In this document: positions 50,914 through 59,155 of the stretch, piece by piece
Layout of the letters: each line of letters begins with the position of its first letter
Numbering within the stretch: the first letter of the stretch is position 1
Assembly: GCF_003205615.1 (NCBI RefSeq)
Contig: NZ_PYBV01000015.1
Span: 34,592-98,591, forward strand
Direction of reading: 5' to 3'
Source: Micromonospora arborensis
GTDB taxonomy: Bacteria > Actinomycetota > Actinomycetes > Mycobacteriales > Micromonosporaceae
DNA: 64,000 nt
Made by a program: the position numbers and the translations under genes
The notes under the pieces: model-generated
The model's input: only the letters and a program-made list of their open reading frames with translations
What the model was told of the DNA's origin: nothing
Database searches by the model: none

Positions 50914-51688
50914 CACTGCTGTGCCGAACGCGGTGCCCACTGTCGAGCCGATCCCGTCGCTGGCGGCCGCCCCACCGCACGACGAGACCGTTCCCCACAC
51001 CCACCCCGAACCAGGGGTGGACCCACACCCTCCGCTGGCGCGTGCGGGTCGTGCACTGCGGGTCGGCATCGGCGGCCCGGTCGGGTCCGGCAAGACGGCC
51101 CTGGTGGCCGCGCTCTGCCGTGCCTTCGCCGACGAGCTACGGCTCGGCGTGGTGACCAACGACATCTACACGACCGAGGACGCCGACTTTCTCCGGCGGG
51201 CCGGAGTGCTGGACCCGGCCCGGATCCGCGCGGTGGAGACCGGTTGTTGCCCGCACACCGCGATCCGCGACGACATCGGCGCCAACCTGGATGCCGTGGA
51301 CGAGTTGGCCGAGACGGTCGGCCCGTTGGACCTGGTGCTGGTGGAGAGCGGCGGGGACAACCTGACCGCGACGTTCAGCCGAGGTCTGGTCGACCGGCAG
51401 ATCTTCGTGGTCGACGTGGCGGGAGGGGACAAGGTGCCCCGCAAGGGCGGGCCCGGGGTCACCGCCGCCGACCTCCTCGTGATCAACAAGACCGACCTGG
51501 CACCGCTGGTGGGCGCTGACCTCGCCGTGATGGAGCGTGACGCGCGGGCCCGGCGCGGCGACCTGCCGACCCTCTTCCTGTCCATCGTGGGTGACCCCAT
51601 GGCGGGCCGGGTCGCCGACTGGATCCGGCACGAGTTGGCTCACCACGCCACCCTGCATCCGGTCGCCGTACCGGTCGGTCCGGCCTGA
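50903..51688 (+). CDS. ureG: urease accessory GTPase UreG with His-rich N-terminus
   Basis: About 261 residues from TTG at 50903, chosen because GGGAGGTG lies 7 bp upstream and it overlaps the ureF stop; ATG 50867 or GTG 50921 are alternatives. G1 P-loop [35 protein letters not shown], metal-binding Cys-Pro-His in [22 protein letters not shown], and INKTDLAP. About 50 extra N-terminal residues carry His ([19 protein letters not shown]), likely a nickel store. No ureE gene is present, and this tail could replace UreE's metal delivery (inference). Confidence 0.93.
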   Translation: MRPDTAVPNAVPTVEPIPSLAAAPPHDETVPHTHPEPGVDPHPPLARAGRALRVGIGGPVGSGKTALVAALCRAFADELRLGVVTNDIYTTEDADFLRRAGVLDPARIRAVETGCCPHTAIRDDIGANLDAVDELAETVGPLDLVLVESGGDNLTATFSRGLVDRQIFVVDVAGGDKVPRKGGPGVTAADLLVINKTDLAPLVGADLAVMERDARARRGDLPTLFLSIVGDPMAGRVADWIRHELAHHATLHPVAVPVGPA

Positions 51689-52410
51689 TGCGAGCGCTCG
51701 CCCGGCTGGTTGCCCGGGCCGACGGCCGGGGCGGCACGGTCCTGGTCGAGCTGCACAGCGAAACGCCGCTACTGCTGCGGCAGACCCCGACCGACGACGG
51801 TGTGGCCACGGTGCACCTCGTCGGCGGGGCGGCCGGCCCGATCGCCGGCGACGATCTGCGGCTGGAGATCGAGGTGGGGCCGGACGCGGCGGTCCGGGTG
51901 CACACCGTCGCCGCGTCGATCGCCCTACCGGGCCGGCCCGGTGCCGTGTCCCGGATGGCGGTACGGGCGGAGGTCCAGGCCGGTGCCACGCTGCACTGGC
52001 TACCCGAACAACTGGTCGCGGCGGCCGGCTGCGCGCACCTGGCCGAATCCCGGATCGGCCTGGCCGCCGGGGCCAGCCTCCGTTGGCGCGACGAGCTGAT
52101 CTGCGGCCGGTACGGCGAGGCACCCGGCGGCGCGGTCGTGCACACCCAGGTCGACTACGCGGGCCGGCCGTTGCTGCGGCAGTCCCTGGCCGTGGGACCG
52201 CAGGCACCCGGCTGGGCGGGGCCGGCCGTGCTCGATGGCGCACCGGCCACCGGCTCGCTGCTGGTGGTGGACCCGTCGCGGCCGGCCGAACCGGCGTACG
52301 TCCGGTCCGACGTGACCGCCGCCCGACTGCCGCTGGCCGGAGGCCCGGCGACACTGTGGACCGCCACCGCCCCGGACGCACACACCCTGCGTGCCCATCT
52401 CACGGGCTAG
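51688..52410 (+). CDS. ureD: urease accessory protein UreD
   Basis: 240 residues from ATG at 51688, sharing one base with the ureG stop. GTVLVELHSETPLLLRQTPT, LVGGAAGPIAGDDLRLEIEVGPDAAVRVHTVAASIALPG, TLHWLPEQLVAAAGCAHLAESRIGLAAGASLRWRDELICGRYGE are the UreD/UreH pattern; somewhat short, as in actinobacteria. A scaffold that binds apo-urease and passes nickel. Last gene of the urease operon; GC-rich low-complexity DNA follows. Confidence 0.92.
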   Translation: MRALARLVARADGRGGTVLVELHSETPLLLRQTPTDDGVATVHLVGGAAGPIAGDDLRLEIEVGPDAAVRVHTVAASIALPGRPGAVSRMAVRAEVQAGATLHWLPEQLVAAAGCAHLAESRIGLAAGASLRWRDELICGRYGEAPGGAVVHTQVDYAGRPLLRQSLAVGPQAPGWAGPAVLDGAPATGSLLVVDPSRPAEPAYVRSDVTAARLPLAGGPATLWTATAPDAHTLRAHLTG

Positions 52411-52856
52411 GAGTTACCGCGCCGGCCGCCGACGCGGTCTGGGCTGGCTACGCGGTCGTGGCGGGCGGTGCGGTCGTGGCTGGCTGCGTGCTGCGGGCTG
52501 GCTGCGCGGTCGTTGGCAGGCCGCGCGGTGTGTTGGTCGCATGCGCGCACTGTTCCTGGTGTTGCTGGTCCCATGCGCCGAGACTGGTCGATCGCCTGTT
52601 CTAGGCGCCCGGCACGATCGCCCCACGACGGCGGTGCTGCTTGATAGCGATATACCTCTGAGGCATGAATATGACTCACAGGTATATCGCTCTCAGGTGA
52701 CCTGCCGGTCAGGCCGGCCTGCTGTGACAACTCATCCAGAAGCCGGTCCGCCGACGCGCCCCCGGCCACCAGCGCACCCCTCGGCTGCTGGGGCGGGGTC
52801 GGCGAGTGGGGCTCAGCGAGCGCGGGGTCAGCGAGCGCGGGGTCAGTGCGTGCGGG
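52411..52856. other. intergenic region with low-complexity repeats between ureD and the MarR gene
   Basis: 446 bp between convergent genes, no supported gene. 52430-52545 is built from irregular copies of GCGGTCGTGGC / GGCTGCG-type words (quasi-repeat). The palindromic element copy 2 sits at 52645-52692. At 52811-52869 a 15-bp tandem repeat runs into the MarR gene end. Confidence 0.6.
52645..52692. repeat. dispersed palindromic element, copy 2
   Basis: 48 bp; ends AGCGATATACCT and AGGTATATCGCT are perfect complements, and the inner halves CTGAGGCAT and ATGACTCAC continue the symmetry with few mismatches, so nearly the whole element is one palindrome. Its reverse complement matches copy 1 (12286-12333) at 43 of 48 positions. 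It is between two convergent genes. Confidence 0.82.
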
Positions 52857-52869
52857 TCAGTAGGCGCGG
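52811..52869 (+). repeat. degenerate 15-bp tandem repeat
   Basis: Units GCTCAGCGAGCGCGG, GGTCAGCGAGCGCGG, GGTCAGTGCGTGCGG, then a partial GTCAGTAGGCGCGG. The last unit overlaps the final codons of the MarR gene (stop at 52857), so the repeat may have grown out of, or altered, that gene's end. Confidence 0.6.
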
Positions 52870-53381
52870 GTTGGCGACTGCGCTGGCGTCGGCAGGGTCG
52901 CGGCGGCGAGATGGGATGAGGGGGTCGCACGGCGGGCCGGGTCGAGGCGGTCGATCAGGTCGTCGAGCGCGCTGACCAAACTGGCGGCCGACGGCACGTC
53001 CAGCTCGACGGTCGGCGAAATGCCCAGCTCTGCCAGGCTGGCTCGGACCCGCTCGTCGAGGCGGGCGTGCTCGCGCCGACCCCGGGCGGTGAGATAGGCG
53101 CGGATCCGCCGACGGTCCATCGGGTCGATTCGACGGAAGACGAGGTTGCGGTCGACCAACTGGTCGACCAACTTGGTGAGGGTGCCCGGAGGCAGTGAGG
53201 CCTCGGCGGACACCTCGCTCATCGGGTGCCCCTGGCCGTCGGCGAGCAGGCAGAGCACCCGCCACGCCTCGATGGTCAGCGCGTCGCCGGCCAGGACGGC
53301 GCCCAGCCGGCGGGAGAGCAGCCGTTCGGCGCGGGTGAGCGAGCGCAGCAGGTCGGCTGGCGCCCCGGGCACGTCTGACAT
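52857..53381 (-). CDS. MarR family transcriptional regulator
   Basis: 174 residues from ATG at 53381, with a G-rich stretch (CAGGGGG) upstream. Winged HTH: LTIEAWRVLCLLADGQGHPMSEVSAEASLPPGTLTKLVDQLVDRNLVFRRIDPMDRRRIRAYLTARGR (the D-x-R-D-R-R wing). The C-terminal 25 residues are Ala/Ser/Thr/Pro rich and disordered. It is divergent from the cytosolic binding-protein gene (90-bp gap), between the urease and urea-transport operons, so it may regulate either. Effector unknown. Confidence 0.9.
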   Translation of the reverse strand: MSDVPGAPADLLRSLTRAERLLSRRLGAVLAGDALTIEAWRVLCLLADGQGHPMSEVSAEASLPPGTLTKLVDQLVDRNLVFRRIDPMDRRRIRAYLTARGRREHARLDERVRASLAELGISPTVELDVPSAASLVSALDDLIDRLDPARRATPSSHLAAATLPTPAQSPTRAY

Positions 53382-53477
53382 GAAACCCCCTGGGCCGGTG
53401 GCCCTGTCATGGTAGCGAGTCGTCCCGGTCCGTGGTGAGCTCTGGCCTTCCGTCCTGGGCCGGGCAATCATGTGCAC

Positions 53478-54560
53478 ATGTCCGCGCCGGCACCGCCGTG
53501 GCTGACCGTCGACCGTGCCGTGGTCAGCATCGCGTTGGTCTACCCGATGCGCGGGCCGGCCGGCATGTTCGGCCCCACCTGCGAGCTGTGCGCGCAACTC
53601 GCAGTCGAGGAGATCAACCGGTGCGGCGGCGTGCTGGGTCGAGAGGTGCGGCTGGTGCCGGTCGACGGCGGAGCACCGCCGGCCGAGGTGGCCGCCGAGG
53701 TCGAGGCGCTGGTCTCGGTGGGGGCGGTGCAGGGGGTGACGGGGTGGCACATCTCCTCGGTGCGCCAGGCGCTGGCACCTCGGGTCGCGCACCGGGTTCC
53801 GTACGTCTACACCGCGCTGTACGAGGGTGGTGAGCGTACCGAAGGGGTCTTCCTGACCAGCGAGACGCCGGATGCCCAACTGTGGCCGGCGATGCGGCTG
53901 CTCGCCCGCGAGCAGGGGGTGCGTCGGTGGTTCGTGGTCGGTAACGACTACGTGTGGCCGCGGCGAACGGCGGGAGCGGCCCAGCGGTACGCGCTGCGCG
54001 GCGGCGGGCAGGTGGTGGGTCAGCATTTCCTGCCGTTGGACGCGCACGACTTCGGCGAGGTGTTGCGTCGCATCGAGCACAGCGACGCGGACGCGGTGTT
54101 GATGCTGCTGGTCGGTGCGGACGCGGTGCGGTTCAACCGAGCGTTCGCCCGAACCGGCCTGGACCAGCGCTGTCTTCGGCTGAGCACGCTGATGGACGAG
54201 AACATGTTGCTGGCCAGCGGTGCCGGCGCGACGCGACGGCTGTACAGCACCGCGGGCTTCTTCGCCGGGCTGGTGACACAGGAGAACCTCGACTTCCACG
54301 GCGAGTTCGCCAGTCGTTTCGGGGTCGAGGCACCACCGCTGGGCAGCCTGGGGGAGTCCTGCTACGAGGGTGTGATGCTGCTGGCCGCGCTGATCGGTCA
54401 GGCCCGCACCCTCGACGTGCGGGCCATCGAGACGGCCGCCGACTCCGTGGCGTACCACGGGCCGCGCGGGCGGCTGCGGCTGCGCGGGCGGCACGTGCGA
54501 CAGCGCATCTACCTGGCCGAGGCCGATGGGCTCGACTTCACCGTGCTCGCTCAACTCTGA
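53478..54560 (+). CDS. cytosolic UrtA/AmiC-like substrate-binding protein
   Basis: 360 residues from ATG at 53478 (GTG 53472 possible). A type I periplasmic-binding fold of the amide/urea branch: VSIALVYPMRGPAGMFGPTCELCAQLAVEEINRCGGVLGREVRLVPVDGG, VQGVTGWHISSVRQALAPRV, VPYVYTALYEGGE, and FVVGNDYVWPRRTAGAAQRYALRGGG, all parallel to UrtA. There is no signal peptide or lipobox, so it should stay in the cytoplasm, like AmiC, the amide sensor of the Pseudomonas amidase operon. No AmiR/ANTAR partner is next to it; the MarR gene is divergent. Possibly an intracellular urea/amide sensor (inference). Confidence 0.82.
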   Translation: MSAPAPPWLTVDRAVVSIALVYPMRGPAGMFGPTCELCAQLAVEEINRCGGVLGREVRLVPVDGGAPPAEVAAEVEALVSVGAVQGVTGWHISSVRQALAPRVAHRVPYVYTALYEGGERTEGVFLTSETPDAQLWPAMRLLAREQGVRRWFVVGNDYVWPRRTAGAAQRYALRGGGQVVGQHFLPLDAHDFGEVLRRIEHSDADAVLMLLVGADAVRFNRAFARTGLDQRCLRLSTLMDENMLLASGAGATRRLYSTAGFFAGLVTQENLDFHGEFASRFGVEAPPLGSLGESCYEGVMLLAALIGQARTLDVRAIETAADSVAYHGPRGRLRLRGRHVRQRIYLAEADGLDFTVLAQL

Positions 54561-54599
54561 CTCGGGTGCCGACAGCCGTCCCAGCGGCCGACCAGACCC

Positions 54600-54630
54600 T
54601 TGACAGCTCCACCCGATCCGACCCTAAGAT
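54600..54630 (+). promoter_or_regulatory. possible sigma-70-type promoter for the urt operon
   Basis: TTGACA (54600-54605) and TAAGAT (54625-54630) with a 19-nt spacer, a little long but with near-consensus hexamers, unusual in this GC-rich DNA. It is 360 bp upstream of urtA. Confidence 0.4.
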
Positions 54631-54687
54631 GCTTCCTGTGTGAAGGATCTGGCCTCTGAGGTCACCCGTCCCCATTGTGCGCCCACC

Positions 54688-54709
54688 GTCGGCGGAATCG
54701 CCCGCCGAC
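54688..54709 (+). other. leader hairpin 1 upstream of urtA
   Basis: GTCGGCGG-aatcgc-CCGCCGAC, perfect 8-bp stem; outer CCAC/GTGG can extend it. Followed after about 13 nt by a run of T (54722-54728). Confidence 0.55.
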
Positions 54710-54744
54710 CATTGTGGTGACATTTTTATCGAGTCTCTCCGCGC

Positions 54745-54780
54745 GGCCGGCACCGTTCCTCAACGGGTGCCGGCCGATTT
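54745..54780 (+). terminator. leader hairpin 2: terminator-like element upstream of urtA
   Basis: GGCCGGCACC (54745-54754) and GGTGCCGGCC (54766-54775), perfect 10-bp stem with an 11-nt loop, directly followed by GATTTTCGTT. This is a canonical rho-independent terminator shape. It sits 210 bp before urtA: either it ends the upstream gene's transcript or it attenuates the urt operon. Confidence 0.65.
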
Positions 54781-54805
54781 TCGTTGACGTCTCACCAGCA
54801 GCGCG

Positions 54806-54832
54806 GAAACAGTCAATTAAGGACTGGGAAAC
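54806..54832 (+). promoter_or_regulatory. GlnR-box-like repeats
   Basis: GAAAC (54806-54810), N6, TTAAG (54817-54821), N6, GAAAC (54828-54832): 5-mers at 11-bp spacing as in actinobacterial GlnR boxes (GTnAC-N6-GnAAC). The two GAAAC fit, the middle one poorly. It is 160 bp upstream of urtA; GlnR control of urea uptake would be expected. Confidence 0.35.
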
Positions 54833-54990
54833 ACCCGCGCAATGATGCCGGTCGACGCTTTGCCTGCCCATATTCGAACCGGTGCCCGCAGGCGGCGTCC
54901 ACCCGCCGACCTCGGCGTCGCCCACGTCAGCTCCACCGGACCGCACCCTCCGTCCAATCGCCACTCGACGTGCACCGCAGGGGAGACTTG

Positions 54991-56235
54991 ATGTCACTAT
55001 TCCGGGGCCGCCGCATCCTGACGGGTGCCATGACCCTGGTCGCCGCGGCCGCGATGACCGCGTGCGGCAGCAAGACCACCGACGATCCGAGCGCGACCGG
55101 CGTCACGGCCGACGTCACCGGCGACACCGTCAAGGTGGGCCTGCTCAACTCGCTCTCCGGGACCATGGCGATCAGCGAGGTCACCGTCCGCGACTCCATC
55201 ATGCTCGCCGTCGACGAGATCAACGCGGCCGGCGGAGTCCTCGGCAAGAAGATCCAGCCGATCGGTGAGGACGGCGCCTCGGACTGGCCCACCTTCGCCG
55301 AGAAGGCGGAGAAGCTCATCTCCGAGGACCGGGTCGCCGCCGTCTTCGGCTGCTGGACGTCCGCCAGTCGCAAGGCGGTCAAGCCGGTGTTCGAGAAGAA
55401 CAAGGCGTTGCTGTTCTACCCGGTGCAGTACGAAGGGCTGGAACAATCGCCCTACATCTTCTACACCGGTGCGACGACCAACCAGCAGATCGTTCCCGGG
55501 CTCGACTACCTCAAGGCACAGGGTGCGAAGTCGGTCTATCTGGTCGGCAGCGACTACGTCTTTCCCCGCACCGCGAACAAAATCATCAAGGCGTACGCCG
55601 CCGCGAACGGGATGACGGTGCTCGGCGAGGATTACGCGCCGCTCGGATCCACCGAGTTCGGCACCATCGTCAACAAGGTCAAATCGTCGGGCGCCGACGC
55701 CGTGTTCAACACCCTCAACGGTGACAGCAATGTGGCCTTCTTCAAAGAATACAAGTCGGCTGGCCTGACCGCGACCGCGATGCCGGTGGTGTCGGTGTCG
55801 ATCGCCGAGGAGGAGGTGAAGGGCATCGGCACCCAGTACCTGGAGGGTCAGCTGACCGCCTGGAACTACTACCAGACCACCCCCGGGGCGGCGAACTCGA
55901 AGTTCGTGGCCGCGTACAAGGCGAAGTACGGCGCGGACAAGCCGACAAGTGACCCGATGGAGGCCGCGTACGTCGCGGTGCACCTGTGGAAGGCGATGGT
56001 CGAGAAGGCCGGCGCGTTCGACGTGGAGAAGGTCCGTTCCGCCTCGGGTGGGATCACGTTCGACGCCCCCGAGGGCACGGTCACCGTCGACGGTACGACG
56101 CAGCACATCGCCAAGACCGCCCGGATCGGCAAGGTCGGCGCGGACGGCCTGATCACCGAGGTGTGGAACTCCGGCAAGCCGGTCTCGCCGGACCCGTACC
56201 TCAAGACCTACCCCTGGGCGAGTGGCCTGAGCTGA
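54991..56235 (+). CDS. urtA: urea ABC transporter substrate-binding lipoprotein
   Basis: 414 residues from ATG at 54991 with GGGGAG 6 bp upstream. Signal peptide with lipobox MTAC (Cys25). The mature part is typical Urt[125 protein letters not shown]. It captures urea outside the membrane for UrtBCDE. First gene of a five-gene operon with 75 bp to urtB and 4-bp overlaps after that. Confidence 0.96.
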   Translation: MSLFRGRRILTGAMTLVAAAAMTACGSKTTDDPSATGVTADVTGDTVKVGLLNSLSGTMAISEVTVRDSIMLAVDEINAAGGVLGKKIQPIGEDGASDWPTFAEKAEKLISEDRVAAVFGCWTSASRKAVKPVFEKNKALLFYPVQYEGLEQSPYIFYTGATTNQQIVPGLDYLKAQGAKSVYLVGSDYVFPRTANKIIKAYAAANGMTVLGEDYAPLGSTEFGTIVNKVKSSGADAVFNTLNGDSNVAFFKEYKSAGLTATAMPVVSVSIAEEEVKGIGTQYLEGQLTAWNYYQTTPGAANSKFVAAYKAKYGADKPTSDPMEAAYVAVHLWKAMVEKAGAFDVEKVRSASGGITFDAPEGTVTVDGTTQHIAKTARIGKVGADGLITEVWNSGKPVSPDPYLKTYPWASGLS

Positions 56236-56310
56236 CGACGCCGGCCCGGGCGGGGCGCGTTGCCGCGCGGTCCGCCCGGGCCACCCGACCAGCAGTACGG
56301 AGTACCCACC

Positions 56311-57198
56311 GTGACAGTCCTCTTCGGTCAACTCTTCACCGGCATCAGCATCGGCGCGGTGCTGCTGCTCATCGCTCTCGGCCTCGCGCTGACCTTCGGC
56401 CAGATGAACGTGATCAACATGGCGCACGGTGAGTTCATCATGGCCGGCGCGTACACCACCTATGTCCTGCAGCAGAGCATCACCGGGGCCGGCTGGTCGC
56501 TGGTGGTCGCGTTGCCGGTGGCGTTCGTGGTCGCCGGCACGATGGGCGTCCTGCTGGAAATCCTGCTCATCCGCCGGCTCTACGCCCGGCCGCTGGACAC
56601 CCTGCTGGTCACCTGGGGAGTGTCGCTGATGCTGCAGCAACTGGCCCGCGACGTCTTCGGCAGCCCGAACGTGCAGACCCGTGCCCCCGAACTGCTGACC
56701 GGTAACGTGGCGTTGCCCGGCGGGCTGACCATCGCGAACAACCGGCTGTTCATCCTGGCCCTGGCGCTGGCCGCTGTCGCCGCGCTCACCCTGGCGCTGC
56801 GGCTCACCCCACTCGGGCGTCGCATCCGGGCCGTGGTGCAGAACCGCGACCTCGCCGCGGTGTCCGGCGTCCCCACCGCCCGGGTCGACCGGACGACCTT
56901 CTTCCTCGGTTCCGGCCTGGCCGGGCTCGCCGGGGTGGCGCTCACCCTGCTCGGTCCGATCGGCCCGACCATGGGCACCAACCTGATCATCGATGCCTTC
57001 CTGGTCGTCGTGGTCGGTGGGATCGGCCAGCTCAAGGGCAGCGTCATCGTCGCCTTCGCCCTCGGTGTGCTGCAGGCCACCGGGGAGTACCTGACCACCC
57101 TCAGCGTCGCCAAGGTGATCGTGTTCGTGGCGATCGTCGCGTTCCTCCAGTGGCGGCCACAGGGCCTGTTCACCCTGCGGACCAGGAGCCTCGCATGA
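56311..57198 (+). CDS. urtB: urea ABC transporter permease UrtB
   Basis: 295 residues from GTG at 56311. A LivH-type permease with about eight helices: GQLFTGISIGAVLLLIALGLALTFGQMNVINMAHGEFIMAGAYTTY, then RLYARPLDTLLVTWGVSLMLQQLARDVFGSPNVQTRAP, and GPTMGTNLIIDAFLVVVVGGIGQLKGS. The FGSPNV/LTG region is characteristic of UrtB within the branched-chain amino-acid permease family. Overlaps urtC by 4 bp. Confidence 0.95.
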   Translation: MTVLFGQLFTGISIGAVLLLIALGLALTFGQMNVINMAHGEFIMAGAYTTYVLQQSITGAGWSLVVALPVAFVVAGTMGVLLEILLIRRLYARPLDTLLVTWGVSLMLQQLARDVFGSPNVQTRAPELLTGNVALPGGLTIANNRLFILALALAAVAALTLALRLTPLGRRIRAVVQNRDLAAVSGVPTARVDRTTFFLGSGLAGLAGVALTLLGPIGPTMGTNLIIDAFLVVVVGGIGQLKGSVIVAFALGVLQATGEYLTTLSVAKVIVFVAIVAFLQWRPQGLFTLRTRSLA

Positions 57199-58382
57199 CC
57201 GCCGTCACCCCCGCGCCCCCCAGCATCGCCGATGATCCGGCGCCCACCGGCGTCGTACCCCCGGCCCGGCCCGGTGGTCGTTTCCGGCTGCGCACGGCGG
57301 CCGGCTTCGCGTTCGGCGCGGCGCTGCTGTTCGCCGTGGCGCCCCTGGTGTTGTCGGACTTCCGGCTGTCGCTGCTCGCCAAGTACCTCTGCGTCGCCAT
57401 GGTCGCGGTCGGCATCGGGATCGCCTGGGGTCGGGGCGGGATGCTCACCCTCGGCCAGGGCGTCTTCTTCGGCCTCGGCGGCTACGCGATGGCCATGCAC
57501 CTCAAGCTCGCCGACGCGGGCCCGGGTGGGATGCCCGACTTCATGCTGCTGTACGGGCAGCTCGACGAACTGCCCCTGTGGTGGAGACCGTTCGCCAGTC
57601 CGTGGTTCGCGCTGCCCGCGACGGTGCTGCTGCCGATGGTTGTCGCCTTCGGGCTCGGCTCGCTGGTCTTCCGCCGCCGGGTCCGAGGCGCGTACTTCGC
57701 CATCCTCAGTCAGGCGCTCGCCGCCGCGATGGTGATCCTGCTGATCGGGCAGCAGGGCACGACGGGCGGCACCAACGGGCTCACCGACATCAAGGGTTTC
57801 TTCGGCTACGACCTGGACGACCCGGTCAACCAGCGAATGGTCTACTTCATCATCGCCGGGACGCTGCTGGCGTTGCTCGCGCTGACCCGCCAACTCATCC
57901 ACAGCCGCTACGGCGAGCTGCTGGTGGCGGTCCGCGACGGTGAGGAGCGGGTCCGCTTCCTCGGCTACGACCCGGCGTCGGTCAAGCTCGTCGCGTACGT
58001 CGTCGCCGCCGGGATGGCCGGCCTGGCCGGGGCGCTGTTCGTGCCCGCGGTGGGCATCATCTCGCCCGCGCTGATCGGCATCGTCCCGTCGATCGAGTTC
58101 GTCATCGGGGTCGCGGTGGGTGGACGGGCGACCCTGCTCGGTCCGGTGCTCGGCGCGGTGGCGGTGGCCTGGGCGCGTACCACTCTGTCGGAGCGTTTCC
58201 CCGGCACCTGGACGTACCTGCAGGGTCTGCTCTTCGTGGTGGTGGTGGCGTTCCTCCCCGGCGGCCTGGCGTCGCTGTGGGCGCTGGCGCGCCGCCGTGC
58301 CGGCGACGCGGAGTCGCGCCGGCGTGGGTGGTTGCCACTGGGTCGACGGCGTGTCGAGCGGACGGAGGTGCCGGCAGCATGA
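57195..58382 (+). CDS. urtC: urea ABC transporter permease UrtC
   Basis: 395 residues from ATG at 57195 (ATGA overlap with urtB). A LivM-type permease of about ten helices: LLAKYLCVAMVAVGIGIAWGRGGMLTLGQGVFFGLGGYAMAMHLKL, RGAYFAILSQALAAAMVILLIGQQGTTGGTNGLTDIKGFFGYDL, VAVRDGEERVRFLGYDPASVKLVAYVVAAGMAGLAGALF, and WTYLQGLLFVVVVAFLPGGL. A periplasmic insert MPDFMLLYGQLDELPLWWRPF is UrtC-specific. Forms the channel with UrtB. Confidence 0.95.
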   Translation: MTAVTPAPPSIADDPAPTGVVPPARPGGRFRLRTAAGFAFGAALLFAVAPLVLSDFRLSLLAKYLCVAMVAVGIGIAWGRGGMLTLGQGVFFGLGGYAMAMHLKLADAGPGGMPDFMLLYGQLDELPLWWRPFASPWFALPATVLLPMVVAFGLGSLVFRRRVRGAYFAILSQALAAAMVILLIGQQGTTGGTNGLTDIKGFFGYDLDDPVNQRMVYFIIAGTLLALLALTRQLIHSRYGELLVAVRDGEERVRFLGYDPASVKLVAYVVAAGMAGLAGALFVPAVGIISPALIGIVPSIEFVIGVAVGGRATLLGPVLGAVAVAWARTTLSERFPGTWTYLQGLLFVVVVAFLPGGLASLWALARRRAGDAESRRRGWLPLGRRRVERTEVPAA

Positions 58383-59155
58383 GCGGAGACCGGCTGGACG
58401 GTCTGTCCGTCCGCGACGTGCGGGTCAGCTTCGACGGTTTCACGGCGGTCGACGGCGTCTCGTTGGAGGTGCCCGCAGGCGACATCCGGTTCCTGATCGG
58501 GCCGAACGGTGCCGGCAAGACCACCCTGGTCGACGCGATCACCGGGCTGGTCCGGGCCACCGGTTCGGTCCGGTTCGGTGACCACGAGTTGCTCGGCCGG
58601 CCGGTGCACCGGATCAGCCGGCTGGGTATCGGGCGGACCTTCCAGACCTCGGCGGTGTTCGAAGAACTGTCCGTGCTGCAGAACCTCGACATCGCGGCGG
58701 GTGCTCGGCGCAGCCTGGCGACTCTGGCCCGCCGTCGACGGGAGGTTCCCGACGAGGTGGCCGCCGCGCTGGAGACCATCGGGCTGGCCGAGCGGGCCGG
58801 GCACCCCGCCGGGACGCTCGCGCACGGCCAGAAGCAGTGGCTGGAGATCGGCATGCTGTTGGTGCAGGACGCCCGCCTGCTGCTGCTCGACGAACCGGTC
58901 GCCGGGATGAGTCACGAGGAACGCGACGCCACCGGCGCCCTGCTGGAGACGGTGAGCCAGGACCGCACGGTCGTGGTGATCGAGCACGACATGGACTTCC
59001 TGCGCCGATTCGCGCGCAGCGTGACCGTGCTGCACGCCGGTCGGGTGCTCAGCGAGGGCACGGTGGCGCAGGTCCAGGCCGACCCGCGCGTGCAGGAGGT
59101 CTACCTTGGCCACCCGGTCGACGCCGGGTCGGCCCCCACCGGTCGGGAGGCATGA
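58379..59155 (+). CDS. urtD: urea ABC transporter ATP-binding protein UrtD
   Basis: 258 residues from ATG at 58379 (ATGA overlap with urtC). Walker A GPNGAGKTT (about 41-49), GRTFQTSAVFEELSVLQNLDIA, a signature region LAHGQKQWLEIGMLL (LAHGQ replacing LSGGQ, normal for UrtD), Walker B LLLLDEPVAGMSHEER, and VIEHDMDFLRRFA. LivG-like ATPase of the urea importer. Confidence 0.95.
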   Translation: MSGDRLDGLSVRDVRVSFDGFTAVDGVSLEVPAGDIRFLIGPNGAGKTTLVDAITGLVRATGSVRFGDHELLGRPVHRISRLGIGRTFQTSAVFEELSVLQNLDIAAGARRSLATLARRRREVPDEVAAALETIGLAERAGHPAGTLAHGQKQWLEIGMLLVQDARLLLLDEPVAGMSHEERDATGALLETVSQDRTVVVIEHDMDFLRRFARSVTVLHAGRVLSEGTVAQVQADPRVQEVYLGHPVDAGSAPTGREA

